Below are positions 32,565-43,785 of a stretch of 64,000 bases of DNA, piece after piece. Under the pieces are notes generated by a model. The model was given only the letters and a program-made list of their open reading frames with translations. It had not been told where the DNA came from and made no database searches. The DNA is taken from assembly GCA_026075535.2 (NCBI GenBank), contig AP026549.1:7874001-7938000 (forward strand). Reading direction: 5' to 3'. Made by a program: the position numbers and the translations under genes. The DNA is from Tricholoma matsutake (taxonomy: Eukaryota; Basidiomycota; Agaricomycetes; Agaricales; Tricholomataceae). The first letter of the stretch is position 1. The number at the start of each line of letters is the position of its first letter.

Positions 32565-33308
32565 ATGTCTTCAACCCTTGAAAAACTCATACAAACTTTC
32601 AATGGCTCAAATTACATTCAATGGGCTGACTCCATGAAGGCATGGCTCAGGTCTCAGGGCCTCTGGCAAATAACTAGTGGGGTGGAAATCAGACCGCCTC
32701 CAGCGCCTCCTTTGATGGCGATGAACACTACTCTCATAGTGGATGCTACTGCCAAGCTCCAGACCTGGAGCAACAAAAATGACCAGGCTATTGGTAGCCT
32801 AGTGCTCCGCCTGGCCCCCTCCATTCAGCAGCGTGCCAACACCAAGGACACTGCTGAGGAGGTGTGGGACCTCATTTGCACTGATTATGGTGTCGATGGC
32901 CCCTCCCAAGTCTTTGCAGACTTTAGGTCTGCAATAGCAATCAAAATTCTGGCTGTGAATCCCACACCAGAGATTGCTAAGATGGCTGACAAGTTCGAGT
33001 GCCTCACAGCTGCCAATGTTGCCATCCCCGAACTAGTTCAGGCGATGATCCTACTTGCTGCAATGCCATGCGAGTATGATTCTTTGTCTGCCACAGTCCT
33101 TAACATGACCGCTACTAGTGCCTTGACATTTAAACATGTCAAGGACTCCATTGTCGCTGAAGCCTCAAGGTGCATGGCAGTAAGAAAGCCCGCTGGCCAG
33201 CCTCAGGCCAACAAACTTTCCGCTGTCAAATGCAAAGGGGGAAACCCCAAATGGCAGCCCAAAGAAGGGCAAAACAACAATGGAGATTCATCCCAAAAAC
33301 ATGGATGA
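32565..33308 (+). CDS. gag: Copia Gag polyprotein part
   Basis: The start at 32565 (MSSTLEKLIQTFNGSNYIQW) has the usual copia Gag opening, with an FxGxNYxxW motif. SMKAWLRSQGLW follows, and later ANTKDTAEEVWDLICTDYG, also a family motif. The frame ends at a TGA at 33306-33308 in the phrase SQKHG. No CCHC zinc knuckle is visible between this frame and the protease, although many copia Gags have one. The role is particle assembly and RNA packaging. The TGA stands where CGA (Arg) would keep the frame open. Confidence 0.85.
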   Translation: MSSTLEKLIQTFNGSNYIQWADSMKAWLRSQGLWQITSGVEIRPPPAPPLMAMNTTLIVDATAKLQTWSNKNDQAIGSLVLRLAPSIQQRANTKDTAEEVWDLICTDYGVDGPSQVFADFRSAIAIKILAVNPTPEIAKMADKFECLTAANVAIPELVQAMILLAAMPCEYDSLSATVLNMTATSALTFKHVKDSIVAEASRCMAVRKPAGQPQANKLSAVKCKGGNPKWQPKEGQNNNGDSSQKHG

Positions 33309-33697
33309 CACGGGGACAAAAAGACTAAGGAGGAAAAGCCTAAAGAGAAACATACCCACCTCGCCTCCAGTGCCTTTACCACCATAAATGGTAATGGCAC
33401 CATCATACCGCTGATGCCACTCATTCAGTGCATCGAAAAGCGTGACCACACTCCCACAAGAGATCCTCGCTGCCGACCGCCTGCACAGGCATATATGGGC
33501 ATGGCCTCTACCTCTCATTCGGTTTACACCAAGCTTGAGACACCCTCGAGCAAATGCATCTTCCGTGCAGCACAAAAAATCTGCGACCGCTAGAAGAGCA
33601 CCTAATGGTGTGAGAAGGTAAGAGGAGGAGAATCGAACCAGAACCAAGAATTGAGGAGGTAGAAGACAACATCGTCTCCCTCGGATCTGAACCTCCA

Positions 33698-35971
33698 GTG
33701 TCTGATGAGGAAGTATGGAAAGCTGTCGACGAGATGCTCATCGATGAACCCCTTGAAACGGGAGCATATGATGACAGGTCAGTCCCTTTCCCTGCCACAA
33801 GCACAAAAATTAATATTCCAATGATTACAGCGAACTTTTCATGTGAAATTTTACTGCTATTAAATGTATCATGGAACTATTTAGATCTTAATATATGTGT
33901 TATGTGTGCAAATAGAAATTGTAAGAAAGGTGCCGACTGGATCATGGATTCAGGTGCATCAAAACACTTCACTGGTGAAATGAAAGATTTTGCTTCCTAT
34001 GAGCCTTTACTGAGAAAGGACTCTACCTTGGTCCAAACAGCCACAGGTACTACTGATATAGTAGGAAAAGGAGCAGTCTTCATTAGACATCAGGTAGTAT
34101 GTCACGGGAAGTCAGAGACACGTGAAACACGATTATACCCCGTCTACTACATACCCGACATTAATACTCAATTAATGTCAATGGGTGTCTTCTTACAAGA
34201 CAGAAGTGATGTGTGTGGTTCCTCCACACACATTTCATTTATTGAGAAAGGAAACCCAATTATGCATTGTGTCCCTCTTAGGAGAAGTGACACGATTTAT
34301 TGGACTTGGACTCGCATAATGAGCACCAAAAATGTCAATGTTGTGACCATATACATCACTGACTACTTGACTTGGCATAGGCAACTTGGACACCCATCGA
34401 AAGAGGCGCTAGGGAAAATGCCTAATAGCACCATCAAATTCCTGAGGAATTTAATTATTCCTAAAGACAAAATTATATGTCCAGGGTGCACTGAAGGGAA
34501 AATGACATCAAAATCTTTTCCCGAATCAAATTCACGTGCAGAGAAACCCTTTGAATTAATACATTCCGATCTAAAGGAACTCCCAGTACTATCGTACCAC
34601 AAACATAGATACTTTATTGTATTTCTGGATGGCAAGATGTCACATATCTGGGTCCAGTGCCTTAGAAAGAAATCTGATGCTGCTGCAGTGATTAGACAAT
34701 TTCAGGCAATGGCTTTGACCCAGTATGGCGCTACAATCAAGAGCTGGCATGTTGATCCAGGGGGGGAGTTCAAAGATCGTGAGCTACAAAATACACTCAA
34801 GGATTTTGGCATCAAGATAGAGATGTCTGCACCCCACATTCACCAACAGAACAGGCACGCAGAGCACACCATAAGGACAATAATGGAAAAGTCACAAACC
34901 CTGCAATTTACCGCTTGTCTACCACAATCATGGTGGGAATTTTGCATTGAACATGCAACACACCTATACAACCAAACCCCAATAAGGCACCTGAAATGGC
35001 TGACACCTTTTGAGGACCTGACAAAGGTCCACCCAGATCTAAACAATCTGAAGGTCTTTGGTTGCAGTGCTTACATCTATCTACCCAAGGAGAAACATCC
35101 AACCACATTAGCTCCTCGATCAGAGTTAATGACGTACCTTGGATTAGAAGATGGCATTAAAGCATACCATTTCATGCGACTTAGTGGTGCAATATTCATT
35201 GGTGCTATGGCACTATTTGATGAAATGATGTTCCCATGCTGTCCCGGAGCTAAAACTCCTGCCAAGACAGACCTTGGTGATTTTCCACATCCAGAACCAG
35301 AAGATGACGACCACTCATCTGGAATGGATGGCAATGATTCTATACTGCCACAAAATCCACCCCTTCCTCCATCATCATCATCAGATGATGATGATGTACC
35401 AAGTGAGCAAAAGGTGCATGATGATGCCACTGATGCTCCTCCTCCGCTGCCTCCAGTAACCACTGAGGACTTTCGTCCAAGACGTGAAGATCAACAGGAA
35501 TGGCAGCAATTGCCCCATCGATCAGGCAGGCAGAGGAACATCCCAAACTGTCCCAGCAATACCTATGGAGAGAAGCGACTCCCCTCTGACATAGAGAGAG
35601 ACATTGCACATGATCAATATTGGAAGAGATCTGTGGGTCAAGATTCAGATCATAACCAAACACGACCACGATCTCAACAACAAGAACTGGTTACTGGACC
35701 GAGTTCGGCACCCCACGAGAGTGTGCCCAATTCCAATAATCAAGAACATGATCACCCAATGGGGGAACTGGACAAAGCAGGTTATATTCAAAAGATAACC
35801 AAGGAAGGTGAAGATAAGCTTATTTGCTGGCTGTTGTCAAAAGCAGTCACACCATCAAGCAAAATAAGCCAAGTTCCAAACCAATTTTGTGATATTGCAC
35901 ACCTACCACAGCAGCAGCAACTTGAGTGGAAACAGGCTTGTCATGAAGAATTAGAGGCTCTTCGCAAGTGA
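33698..35971 (+). pseudogene. pol: Copia protease-integrase region
   Basis: A 757-codon open stretch. The protease motif DSGASKHFTG is near residue 87. The GAG-pre-integrase segment LTWHRQLGHPSKEAL (about 34364) is followed by a zinc-finger-like CPGCTEGK. The integrase core has HSDLK (about 34563), the second acidic position in WHVDPGGEF (about 34745) and the third in QQNRHAEHTIRT (about 34844). Downstream is a hydrophilic linker with a DDDDV run. The frame ends at TGA (35969-35971) in EALRK-stop-QVYDIVDLP, where the reverse transcriptase domain begins. The TGA is again compatible with a former CGA. Confidence 0.88.
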
Positions 35972-37396
35972 CAAGTCTATGACATTGTCGATCTTCCACA
36001 TGATCAAAAGACAATCAAAAACAGATGGGTTTTCTCTGTGAAATTGGATGGAAGAAAATGAGCCAGACTCATGGCCAAAGGCTTTTCACAAGTCGAAGGT
36101 GTTGACTTTGATGAGATTTTCTCACCAGTAGTCTGCTACAAGACCATACGCCTCATGTTTGCACTTGCATCCCTAGAAGGCATGTATATGACCGGTCTAG
36201 ATGTAAAAACCACATTTTTGTATGGCAAACTAGATGAGGAGATCTACATGGATCAACGACTTGAGGAAAAAGAGCACAAAGTAATGCGCTTACACCGAGC
36301 ATTGTATGGCCTTAAACAGGCCTCACTAGCATGGTGGAAAGAGCTAGAGGCATTTATGTGCACCATTGGGTTTGTGCGTGCCAGCTCTGATGCCGGCATT
36401 TTCATACACAAGGATCCTAAGACAGGCAGCATTGTTATTGCACTGGTCTATGTTGATGATGGCTTGTTCATGGGGAAGAACAAGAAACTTGTGGATGAAA
36501 AGAAGAATGCTTGTCTGAAGCATTGGGAGTGCCATAGTACTGAAAAAGTCACAGAATTCTTAGGCATGTGCATCACCCAGACTGCAAGCAAAGTCAAACT
36601 CGATCAAACTGAATATCTTGCCAAAGTGCTCGAGAGGTTCAAGATGACAAATGCCAAAGCTGCCCCCACTCCGCTCCTGACTGGTTACAAACCGTCGGAA
36701 AACACAGCAATGCCAAACGTGGCGCTTAGATCAAAATATCAGTCTGTGATCGGATCTTTATTGTATCTGATGCTCGGAACATGACCTGATATCACTGATG
36801 TTGCAATTCTTGGCTAATCCTAGCCAAGAACATCTAGACAAAGCAATGTACATCATGCACTATCTGGTGGGAACCCAGAAATATAACATAGTCTATGATG
36901 GAGAGAAATCTGAAGGGCTACAGGCCTTCACAGACTCTGATTGGGCAGCTGACACTGTGAAGCGCCGATCTACAATGGGTTACTTTGCTACTCTAGCGAG
37001 TGGCATTGTGTGCTGGCAGTCCCGTTTACAAAAACTGTAGCACTGTCATCCACAGAAGCCGAATATATGGCTCTCTCCGACACTTGTCAACAGATAGTGT
37101 GGATAGTCCTTATTCCAGGAACTTGGATATATACTGAAGCATGTAGCAGCGTACCAATCTGCACTGATAATCAGGGATCCATCTTTATCGGATCAAATCC
37201 AGTTCAGGAAAGAAGGACCAAACATATAGACATTCGCTACCACTATACCCACGAATGCATAGAAAATGACAAAGTCACAGTCGTTTTCATTCCTGGAAGT
37301 GATAATCCAGCTGACATGTTCACAAAGAACCTTGGCGCCATCCTATTCAGGAAATTTAGAGACTCTCTTGGAATTACTTTTGAGATTCAAACTTAG
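35972..37396 (+). pseudogene. pol: Copia reverse transcriptase and RNase H, broken
   Basis: Reverse transcriptase motifs are RLMAKGFSQVEGVDFDEIFS, LDVKTTFLYGKLDEEIYM, LHRALYGLKQASLAWW and the catalytic YVDD box (about 36451). RNase H motifs are FTDSDWAAD (about 36930), ALSSTEAEYMAL (about 37039) and NPADMFTKNL (about 37305). It is broken by TGA at 36060 and 36784, by frame changes near 36800, and by loss of one A in an A-run near 37030. All motifs remain recognisable, so decay is moderate. Copying the element would require a polymerase from another copy. Confidence 0.9.
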
Positions 37397-37428
37397 CTGC
37401 TTAGAGCGCTGTACAGTTTGAGGGGGGG

Positions 37429-37702
37429 TGTTGAAATTAAACCCTGAGATACATGCTGCATACATGAGGCAATACATGCAGCATAGACATGTTACTGTGC
37501 TTACTGCGCATACATGTGGTAAACACATTCCCGAGTCATGTGACATCCTTATTATTATGTATATAAGGAGAACCTGTACCGTAGTAGGAATACAGTGTTC
37601 TTACCTCTGCTAACCCTAGCTGTAAGTCTAACTAAACCCCAGGTAAGTTGTAAGGAACGTGTTGTCTCTTCCCCTATGCAGCATATATAGTCTGCTCCAA
37701 CA
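37429..37702 (+). repeat. 3' LTR of the copia element (274 bp)
   Basis: It starts TGTTGAAATTAAACCC and ends CTGCTCCAACA (TG..CA). A TATA-like TATATAAGG lies near 37560. Only its last 82 bp are shared with the 5' side. Confidence 0.85.
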
Positions 37703-37739
37703 TAAACTTCCACTATCCAATCCCCGACCTAATAGTAAG

Positions 37740-37830
37740 TATACTATGTAGCTCATATGGAGGCTCACGCCTTCTCAAGAGGTAGAGCACATGGTTAGCA
37801 AGGCTCTTTCGGGAATGTAGCAGCAAAAGC
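37740..37830 (+). other. tRNA-like 5' half (A-box-like)
   Basis: The phrase CTCAAGAGGTAGAGCACATG resembles a D-arm/A-box. TTAGCAA follows like an anticodon loop, but the arms do not pair properly and no adjacent B box follows. Confidence 0.25.
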
Positions 37831-37921
37831 CCCTTCAAAGTCCGCGATGATGTCGCCAATTGCTTCTAGGCCAACGGACACCTAAGAACGCAGATTCAAG
37901 TTGGGCAGATCCAGGTCTGCG

Positions 37922-38350
37922 TTCGTCAAGTAACGCCTAACACCGAGTCCCAAATGTAAAAATAAATAAATAAGGTCCGCGTGAACGCTTCAAGAGCCTA
38001 TGCGCTGACACATCGGCTACTATGAGCTACATAACCCATACCCCTACTTCAGGCTATGGGTTGTGAGGGTATGGGGTTTGAAGATGGTACCAAAAATGGG
38101 TTCCAAAACTCTATTGAAATTCTGAAAAAAATCCCTACTATCACTGCGTTTTCTCAAAAATATCATGCAGCCTGAGAAGCTCCAGCCTCCGATGTCCGGA
38201 AAAACGGCCCTCAGTTTTCAGCTCAAATATGTCAAGCTCGATAACTTACATGACCTAGGCTCTTGAAGCGTTCCCGCGGACCTTATTTATTTATTTTTAC
38301 ATTTGGGACTTTGGGACTCGGTGTTACCGTGTTAGGCGTTACTTGACGAA
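37922..38350. mobile_element. Foldback/MITE-like element with arms of about 80-95 bp
   Basis: The left arm (37922-38000) starts TTCGTCAAGTAACGCC. The right arm (38256-38350) is its complement, with two small insertions (GGTAACAC-type and AAGTCCC-type). The arms include ATTTGGGAC and GGTCCGCG. The loop is about 255 bp and non-coding. No clear target duplication was found. A B-box-like AAGTTCGAATCCCCCC follows at about 38381. Confidence 0.75.
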
Positions 38351-38894
38351 TGAGTTACTCCTTCCTCGAACTTCGTCACAAGTTCGAATCCCCCCATTTC
38401 CAAATCACAATGTGTGGAAGCCTGCTGCCACAGCAGGAAACTCTGACAGGCACGAGCTCTGTTCTGCAAGACTATGACTCTATGAGATACAAGGGTACGA
38501 CTGAAGAAGTAAGCTATGTAATGCATATGTCACCGATGCTCTAAAAAAATCCATGGCGTAAAAATGACAAGAACAAAAGAAACTAGTAGTCATCAGCGCG
38601 CAAACAGATCATTCAGGGATAGCAAGTAAGTTATGAGAAGTGATTCACTTGAGTCGTTGTCCGTCGGTGGCAAGAAGGATAGCATATAAGCCACCAGAAA
38701 CCTTAATCTTAATCTGCCATACAGTTCGGCATCTGCCGTCACAGATATCACCTACCCTACTCCACTCCGGGGAATAACCTCGTTCTCAATACTGAGAACT
38801 CGGAACTGAGACCTCGGAACTTGTGACGTCGTTAAAACGGCAATAAAACGGTGTTTGTCGGAGATTCAAACCAGGGAATGTACAACTTGGAGAG

Positions 38895-38902
38895 CATATA
38901 AG
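38895..38902 (+). promoter_or_regulatory. Putative TATA element of the asparagine-synthetase-like gene
   Basis: CATATAAG lies 46 bp before the start codon at 38948, which leaves a very short leader. A sister phrase, GCATATAAGC, occurs at about 38684. Confidence 0.4.
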
Positions 38903-38947
38903 CAGCGATGAAATGCATTCAAGTCGTTCCCTGATTGAGCTGAAACC

Positions 38948-41411
38948 ATGTGTGGAATTTTCGCGCTTGTTCAACCGCCAGAGCACCCTGTCGATGTGAC
39001 GCAAATTAGACGCGCTTGTTCACTCATGGAACACCGGGGACCCGATCAGTCGGGATTCGCCTTGTTAAACAACCGGACGGTGGGCTTTGGTCACAATAGG
39101 CTCTCGATTCAGGATCCAGCAGCTCCTCCTCAACCACTGGTCGATGCGAGTACTGGAACTACCATCATTTTTAATGGAGAAGTGAAGTCATGGTTTGCCG
39201 GAAGAGGGATTTCTCGCTGACGCATAACAGGTGTACGATCACATCGAGATAGGCCGTGATTTGAGGGAGAAGTATGGAAGAAAGCTCACGGATTCAACCG
39301 ATACAGCTGTCATACTCGCACTTTACCTGCTATATGGTCCGACTCCCGAATTCTTCTCCAGGCTTAATGGTGAGTTTGCCTTCGTGATCTGGGATGCCCA
39401 GCGTCGCCAGCTCGTCGCTGTACGGGACCGTTTCGGTATCAAACCTTTATTTTGGTACTACGACACGGCAAGGCTAGTTTTTTCAAGCGAAGTTAAAGCA
39501 ATTTTGAGTGTGGATGGCGTGGAGCGCAGATTTAGCAATGGTATCTAGGCGTGTTCTATGTGTGACAATGCTTTCTCAACCACTGGCGTTCCAGAGTGGT
39601 TGGATTCGCTTTCTATCATGATGCCGTTCGTCTCCCATGCATTCGCAGAGGTACGTCGTTCACCAATGTCTTTGTGTGTAAAGTATCGACATTGCCAGGG
39701 AGTCTATGAAGTGAAACCTGGAACATATTTGACAACGTATATTTCCAACAATCGGTGGGGCCCTCCCAAGGTCAGCGACAAGCTTCAATTCGTATATATG
39801 AACAATTAACAATGATGACATGTCAGTGTAACACATACTGGTCTGCTCTCTCGTTGCTCCGTACACCAAACACTTCAATCACGTACGAGGAGGCGAAGGC
39901 GGAAGTGCGCCGATTGTTGACTGCTTCTGTAAAAAGGCGGCTAGTAGCAGACCGTGAAATATGCGTCTATTTATCTGGCGGCGTCGACAGCACCGTCGTT
40001 TGTGGATTAGTCACGTCGCTTGGTCATCCGTTGACCGCCATTACACTCTGTTTCGGTGATCATCCACTGTCCGAGGAAGGCGAGTCATTTGTCAGCCCCG
40101 GAGTTTCTCATTGCCTACATCATTTACAGATGTTGCGGTTAAAACCGCGCAACAATACGGTATCAAGCACGAAACAGTAACCTTCACATCGGATTGTGCT
40201 GCAAGGCGTGTCGAAAAGACACTTTACCACACTGAAGCACCCTTCTTCAACGCTCATTCCATCGCCAAACTGTATCTCTCCGAATTTGCTCGTGACAAAG
40301 GGTTTGTTGTAGCACTTACAGGAGAGGGCTCTGATGAGTTGTTTCTCGGGTATTCTCCATTTCGCCTGGATATTCTTCTGGAGATGCGCCACCGTGGCGG
40401 AGCATATGCCGCAAAGGTTCAGCAGCTCACGGAGCAATTTAGGAGGAAGGAGACCAATGGGGCCGCTATTATGCTTGGGACATTGCCGGAGGACACGCCT
40501 ACGTGATTCGTATTGCATTTTTGATATAATGCTTCTAATGAACATTTCAGGATCCGAGGAACCCCTTCTTGGAATGCGTGGAATGCGCTATGTCTTCAGA
40601 GGACTATGGATGAGATGCGGGCGCCGTATAAAGACGGACACTCCCTGCCCGTACGATCCACCGATAATTACGCTCCCTTTGAAGCAGATGGCCTTCCAGG
40701 TGTAAGACTGGGCCAGCTTTTCTGGATCGAGTAAAATTTTTTTATGTTCTTTCCTTAATTTCGATTAATGTTATGATTACACTACAGGCAATTACCGAAG
40801 TACATTGTATGCAAATGTCCGTTTTCCATGCATGTGGGCTGACTGGTTGGATTCTGCTCTCAGTTTCCCTGTTTAGGTGATGGTGTGGAGATGGCATCTT
40901 CAATGGAAGGGAGGACACCACTGCTCGATCCAAAGTTTGGAGAGTTTGTCCTTCGCCTTCCCACCGACTACTTGGTCCATCCGGACACATTGCGGGAGAA
41001 GAGAATTCTGTACGAGGCCTTTGAGGATATGCTGCCACCGCACGTCTTTGCACGAACGAAACAACCATTCGTTGCTCCTCCATGGCACGACACTCTGTTC
41101 GGCACCGACCGCGGTAAAGAGCTTGTGGAAAAGTATCTCTCGCGGTAGGCACTCCCCATCTATCTATTCATTCTGCATCTGCTCACCTAAACGGCGTTAT
41201 TGGTAGGGAAGCGATTGAGCATGTGGGCCTCTGGCTACCTGACCGTGTTGAAAATATGATGGCAGAGCTGCAGAAGGGTTCCACTGAGCTAGATAGCTCC
41301 GTTGGTTTGATTCTTTCGACGCAGATCATGCATGATCTGTTCTTTGAGAATCCTCGTGTAGGCGATCCTCAGTTTTACATGGTCGACAATACACCGGAGA
41401 TTTCTCAATAA
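38948..41411 (+). CDS. Asparagine-synthetase-like glutamine amidotransferase (10 exons)
   Basis: The ATG is followed at once by Cys (MCGIFALVQ), the class II amidotransferase nucleophile. HRGPDQSG, GHNRLSIQD and FNGEVYDH follow, then LNGEFAFVIWD and RDRFGIKPL. The synthetase half has the PP-loop SGGVDSTVV, TGEGSDELFLGY, LPKYIVCK, then DGVEMASSMEGRTPLLDPKF. Exons I infer: 38948-39181, 39231-39540, 39595-39650, 39699-39770, 39827-40055, 40130-40502, 40551-40730, 40788-40816, 40877-41144, 41207-41411; introns are 48-74 nt. All joins keep frame, so the gene looks intact. The first GT that would retain DHPLSEEGESF (donor at 40091) breaks the frame, so I chose 40056. It differs from the house-keeping ASN1 type and resembles bacterial AsnB-like enzymes. 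The role is amide transfer from glutamine to an aspartyl-type substrate using ATP; the substrate is not certain. Confidence 0.88.
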
Positions 41412-42024
41412 CGAACTATCTTTCTCCTAGATCTGTATGAAATAGAAGAACAAGTGTTGTATAACGTTATCACTATATAGTAGAGGTGATAGGCCTAGTA
41501 ATCGGATGCTAAAGGCCCGTCGAATATGCACTCTAGACCTTGCAATTGCCAACTTCCGAGGCTGTTATTGTGAACCTTTGCCGGAAAACAATGTCGGCAT
41601 TGCTAGTACAGTAAGTTGGTTTGGATCTGTTACTCGCAATTGACTAGCAAGTTACTAGTTAGAGCAGTTCGAGTTGAAATTCTGCACCTCGTTTTACTCG
41701 TGCCAAAAAACCCTTGCATAGTTGTAAGCCATTTAACAGTGGGGCATGTCCATATTTCTGCGCAATGATGCAACTGTTGAATAAGCGGTTGTAGCATTAG
41801 GCGACACCGACGCCGACTCCGATTATAGTAGTAATGATGCGCCCACAGATTATTAATAGCGGGACATTCTAATTACCGATTATGATTACCGATCAACGCA
41901 TCAAAAGCCTGTGTATATAGTTGCTGTAGATAAGCACAATAATAAATCCGTTATACTATAATCAAGCCCTCAGAGTCTCAACAGCAACGACGATACTTCC
42001 ATGACAAGCGAGTCCTGTTTTGCC
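41412..42024. other. Downstream region, nothing seen
   Basis: No gene or repeat was recognised here. The next feature is a MITE target duplication at 42025. Confidence 0.5.
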
Positions 42025-42032
42025 ATATCAGG

Positions 42033-42526
42033 CAAGGGGTACTCGCCGGCAGATTCCGAGATGGTATGTGGGGAGGGCCTCATGCGACCTTATCTGGGTT
42101 TTGTAATCATGATTTATGCTCATCAGTGTGCTTCATTATGCATAAAAATACCTTCTCTCACCACAATCTAAGCACAACAAAGTGAGAGAGAATCAGAACA
42201 CAGTGAAAAACCAAGTACTTATGTGTAACATTTTTCCTTATCTGGGTGCTGGGTCATCAGGTCACATGTTGGTTGAGTGACTTCCTTTTGCCATGTACTG
42301 GTGCTGTGGCATGTCCCAAGCTGGTTGGTAATTCAGTAATGATTTATATCTTGCAAAACATGGAGTTTCTGGTTAGCAAGAGACGATGTAGGTGCTAGGG
42401 AAATATTTTATACAATGATTACATAATGAAATGATTACTATATATGGTAAGGAAGGGGGGGTCCCCAGATGGCTTATCTGGAAATCACAACATGGCCTTA
42501 CAAATTATAGTGATGAGTACCCCTTG
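42033..42526. mobile_element. 494-bp hAT-like MITE with 8-bp TSD
   Basis: It is flanked by ATATCAGG at 42025-42032 and 42527-42534. The termini are CAAGGGGTACTC and GAGTACCCCTTG, a perfect 12-bp inverted pair. There is no coding capacity. An 8-bp duplication fits hAT. Confidence 0.88.
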
Positions 42527-42542
42527 ATATCAGGTAATCACA

Positions 42543-43778
42543 CCCAGTGAAAATCGGATCTAAGTAGATCGAACCAAATCGAATAAAATAGTACCTTTCT
42601 ATTTTCTTTGATCTAATTCTGTGGTATTCGCAAAATGACACACTTGTAAATATTTAATTCAATGACAATTCCCATGCCATTGAATCAGATCAAATAATGT
42701 CGAGTCACATTGAATAACATCGAAGTAGGTATAATACATAAATTTGATAGATCTATATTTAGGGTATCCTCCCAATGGGCAGGGTTCCAGCAAATCCAAT
42801 TCAAGGAAATTATATTATACAGTATTGGAATACATGAGGTTATTGTACACAAGTACTATATAATTAGGGATGTACTAATGTCGACAGAGGAGGGCAGGTA
42901 GCATGATCTGGGTGCAGATTGCTGTGGTCGTCATTGTGGTCACATTGCTCCATGTAGTCATTGCTGGACGTTAATGCATTATCGTCCATGCGGAGGGAGG
43001 GAGGGGGAGGGTGCTGTCACCACCACCGTTGCCTGTTGCTGGCTCACCTCGTCGCTGCTTGTCATCACTTTCTTCATTGGCCAGTATACACCAACCTTCT
43101 GCCCTACAAGCAGTTTCTCATAGCGGCCTGTGGTTTGACAGGGAGGGGTGGCATGGTCTTTGCTGTTGCTGTCGAGTTGTTCCATTGTGCTGGGTCATCC
43201 TTTTTGTAGGTGGTCATAGTGGTGCTGGTGAATGCTGGTGGGTGCTGGGCTGCTTTCCGAGATAGTGGTTAGTGGCGGATGTAGGGGGAAGGTGGGCCTA
43301 TGCATACCTGGTTGTCAATGGTGCTGCCTTATGGGTGGTTTACCCCATCATTTGCCACTGTCTCCCATTTGCCTTGTTCCTGTCAATCTGTCCAACAACT
43401 GCTTTCAAAGGCCTTATGGATGGTCTCTTGAGTCTCGAGGGAGGTGTGAGCAAGGAAAAACCGATATGAAAAAAAAAGCCTCACAATGCGTGTCAGTGAG
43501 GGAACATGGTGGGAAGAAAAGAACTTAGAAGAAAAAGTTCTAAGTCGGGCAACAAGGCAAACATGCATGCACATGGTTTTTGCTGGGGCACAGAGTTGGA
43601 TGGATGTGCATATATGTGGACATCGACGCAATGTGTGTGTAATGTGTGTGCATTTACAAAGCTTTGTAAGCAAGAGTTTGATGGAAAACTATTTTATTCT
43701 GCTTTTGACACACTTGCTTTGATTTGCTTTGAACTACTTCGAATCAATTTGATTTAACTAGATCCGATTTTCACTGGG
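42543..43778. mobile_element. 1.2-kb non-autonomous element with hairpin core
   Basis: It is flanked by AATCACA at 42536-42542 and 43779-43785. The termini are CCCAGTGAAAATCGGATCTA (left) and its complement on the right. Sub-terminal regions are rich in AATCGAA/TTCGAA-type short repeats. The core (about 42950-43460) carries a hairpin-family copy near 43105 and GGGAGGGAGGGGGAGGG. No transposase was found. Confidence 0.8.
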
Positions 43779-43785
43779 AATCACA

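Larger units (their letters stand above)
32235..37702 (+). mobile_element. Ty1/copia retrotransposon, decayed, 5' LTR truncated
   Basis: The order LTR remnant, gag, protease, integrase, reverse transcriptase, RNase H, LTR defines Ty1/copia. The 3' LTR is complete (37429-37702), but only its last 82 bp are present at the 5' side (32235-32316). The coding part carries in-frame stops and frameshifts and cannot make the full polyprotein. A purine-rich tract (GAGGGGGGG) precedes the 3' LTR. Confidence 0.92.

Noticed and set aside
37740..37830. Functional tRNA gene
   Set aside because: The anticodon arm does not pair and the B box is missing within the normal distance.
40120..41206. Antisense frames across the asparagine-synthetase-like exons
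   Set aside because: They have no motifs, and the plus-strand exons explain the coding bias.
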